Positions 6,367-7,046 of a stretch of DNA of 7,046 nucleotides are shown here, in pieces. Each line of letters opens with the position of its first letter. The stretch's first letter is position 1. Below the pieces are notes generated by a model, which saw only the letters and a program-made list of their open reading frames with translations, was not told the DNA's origin and ran no database searches. Source of the DNA: Bacteroidota bacterium (lineage in GTDB: Bacteria; Bacteroidota; Ignavibacteria; Kapaibacteriales; UBA2268); the NCBI GenBank assembly GCA_022708005.1, contig JAKIZN010000077.1, forward strand, positions 1-7,046. The letters run 5' to 3'. Made by a program: the position numbers and the translations under genes.

Positions 6367-7046
6367 ATGCTAAATAAGCTGATTTGCTCGGTTTTCGCTT
6401 TTTTATCTATCGCATATTTTGCGAATTGTAGCGAGCAATTTCAAATAACCGATTGGAAATTATACACCTCTTTTCATAACGTTACCATTTCAGATGTTGA
6501 TAACGCGGGCAGAATCTGGTGTGGCACAACCGGTGGCTTGTTTATTTATGATAGAGCGGAAAATAGTAGCAAATTACTTAACTCACTTAACGGATTGCTA
6601 AATAATGAAGTATCTTACGTTTTCTGCGATAGCTCATCAAATCTCACTTTTGTCGGGCTGGCAGATGGCACGCTTGAAATCTTCGATTCAGAGCTAAATA
6701 TATCACATATTACAAGCATTAGAGACGCTAATTTTGCTAACTCGCGGATAACGAAAATCAGCTCCATCGGCAATACGCTGTTTATTTCCGGCGGATTTGG
6801 CATAGCAACCTTCGATATTCTCAATAAAATATTTATTTCGACAATAGCAAAAATTTCTAATTGGAATAAAAACCAAATAGTTAACGATTTTTATTTTTAC
6901 GACAATAAAATTTGGGCTGCTTCTGATGCTGGAATAGCTCGCTGTAATCTAAATTCATTGCTCGAAGTTCCTTATAATTGGACAACTTACTCTGCTCATA
7001 ATGGACTTATTCAAACAAATATAAGGTCGATTGCAAGCTATGGCGG
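6367..7046 (+). CDS. Exported beta-propeller (Reg_prop / PorZ-like) protein, 3' partial
   Basis: An ORF open from ATG 6367 to the window end, 226 complete codons. GTAAGGT about 7 nt upstream is a plausible ribosome site. The N-terminus MLNKLICSVFAFLSIAYFANC is a signal peptide; Cys21 might be a lipoprotein cysteine, but the preceding F-A-N is a poor lipobox, so signal peptidase I cleavage nearby is equally likely. The rest is repeated propeller-blade sequence. The clearest blade is DVDNAGRIWCGTTGGLFIYD (about 43-62), with related ones at about 86-106 (FCDSSSNLTFVGLADGTLEIFD), 129-150 and 175-195 (FYDNKIWAASDAGIARCN). These resemble the Reg_prop blades of hybrid two-component sensors and the propellers of PorZ-like type IX secretion proteins. 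Because the C-terminus is missing, a sensor kinase, a PorZ-type protein and a plain propeller lipoprotein are all possible. Confidence 0.82.
   Translation, partial: MLNKLICSVFAFLSIAYFANCSEQFQITDWKLYTSFHNVTISDVDNAGRIWCGTTGGLFIYDRAENSSKLLNSLNGLLNNEVSYVFCDSSSNLTFVGLADGTLEIFDSELNISHITSIRDANFANSRITKISSIGNTLFISGGFGIATFDILNKIFISTIAKISNWNKNQIVNDFYFYDNKIWAASDAGIARCNLNSLLEVPYNWTTYSAHNGLIQTNIRSIASYG

Overview
The window is about 7 kb of AT-rich bacterial chromosome and looks like ordinary housekeeping DNA. No mobile element, CRISPR array or prophage signature is visible. The best guess is the Bacteroidota / Chlorobiota / Ignavibacteria (FCB) group. The tRNA gene is preceded by an exact Bacteroidota-type promoter (TTTG, 20 nt, TAnnTTTG), and ribH by an exact TAnnTTTG box with no Shine-Dalgarno. 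The S9 peptidase has the GHSW...NEPHH style common in that group, and a Reg_prop/PorZ-like propeller protein is present. This placement is inference; no 16S or marker gene is available.

Layout. (1) 1-1730, plus: the 3' part of a large S9 (prolyl oligopeptidase family) peptidase; its N-terminus lies outside the window. (2) 1753-1949, plus: a self-contained tRNA-Ser(GCU) unit with promoter, class II tRNA and strong intrinsic terminator. (3) 2021-5529, minus: five tightly packed genes in transcription order: a small J-domain protein, a membrane-anchored rhodanese, a sigma54-type AAA+ activator without a receiver domain, the endolytic murein transglycosylase MltG, and a 68-residue two-helix membrane protein. 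Junctions are 3 nt, 1 nt, ATGA overlap and GTGA overlap, so this is very probably one operon with coupled translation. (4) 5530-5824: a 295-nt divergent control region. (5) 5825-6295, plus: ribH (lumazine synthase), complete with its active-site residues. (6) 6367-7046, plus: the start of an exported beta-propeller protein cut by the window end; it is easily missed because no stop codon falls in the window.

How the genes fit together. Three or four of the five products of the minus-strand operon are envelope-associated: MltG sets glycan strand length, the rhodanese faces the periplasm, the terminal small protein is integral, and the J protein has an N-terminus that may bind membrane. A sigma54-type activator with no phospho-receiver in the middle suggests an envelope or redox-stress module, but this is a hypothesis. 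The activator is the most unusual item: its sigma54-contact loop reads GAYTSS instead of GAFTGA, and a long helical linker lies between the AAA+ domain and the Fis-type HTH. I see no wholly new system; the operon architecture and the altered loop deserve follow-up most.
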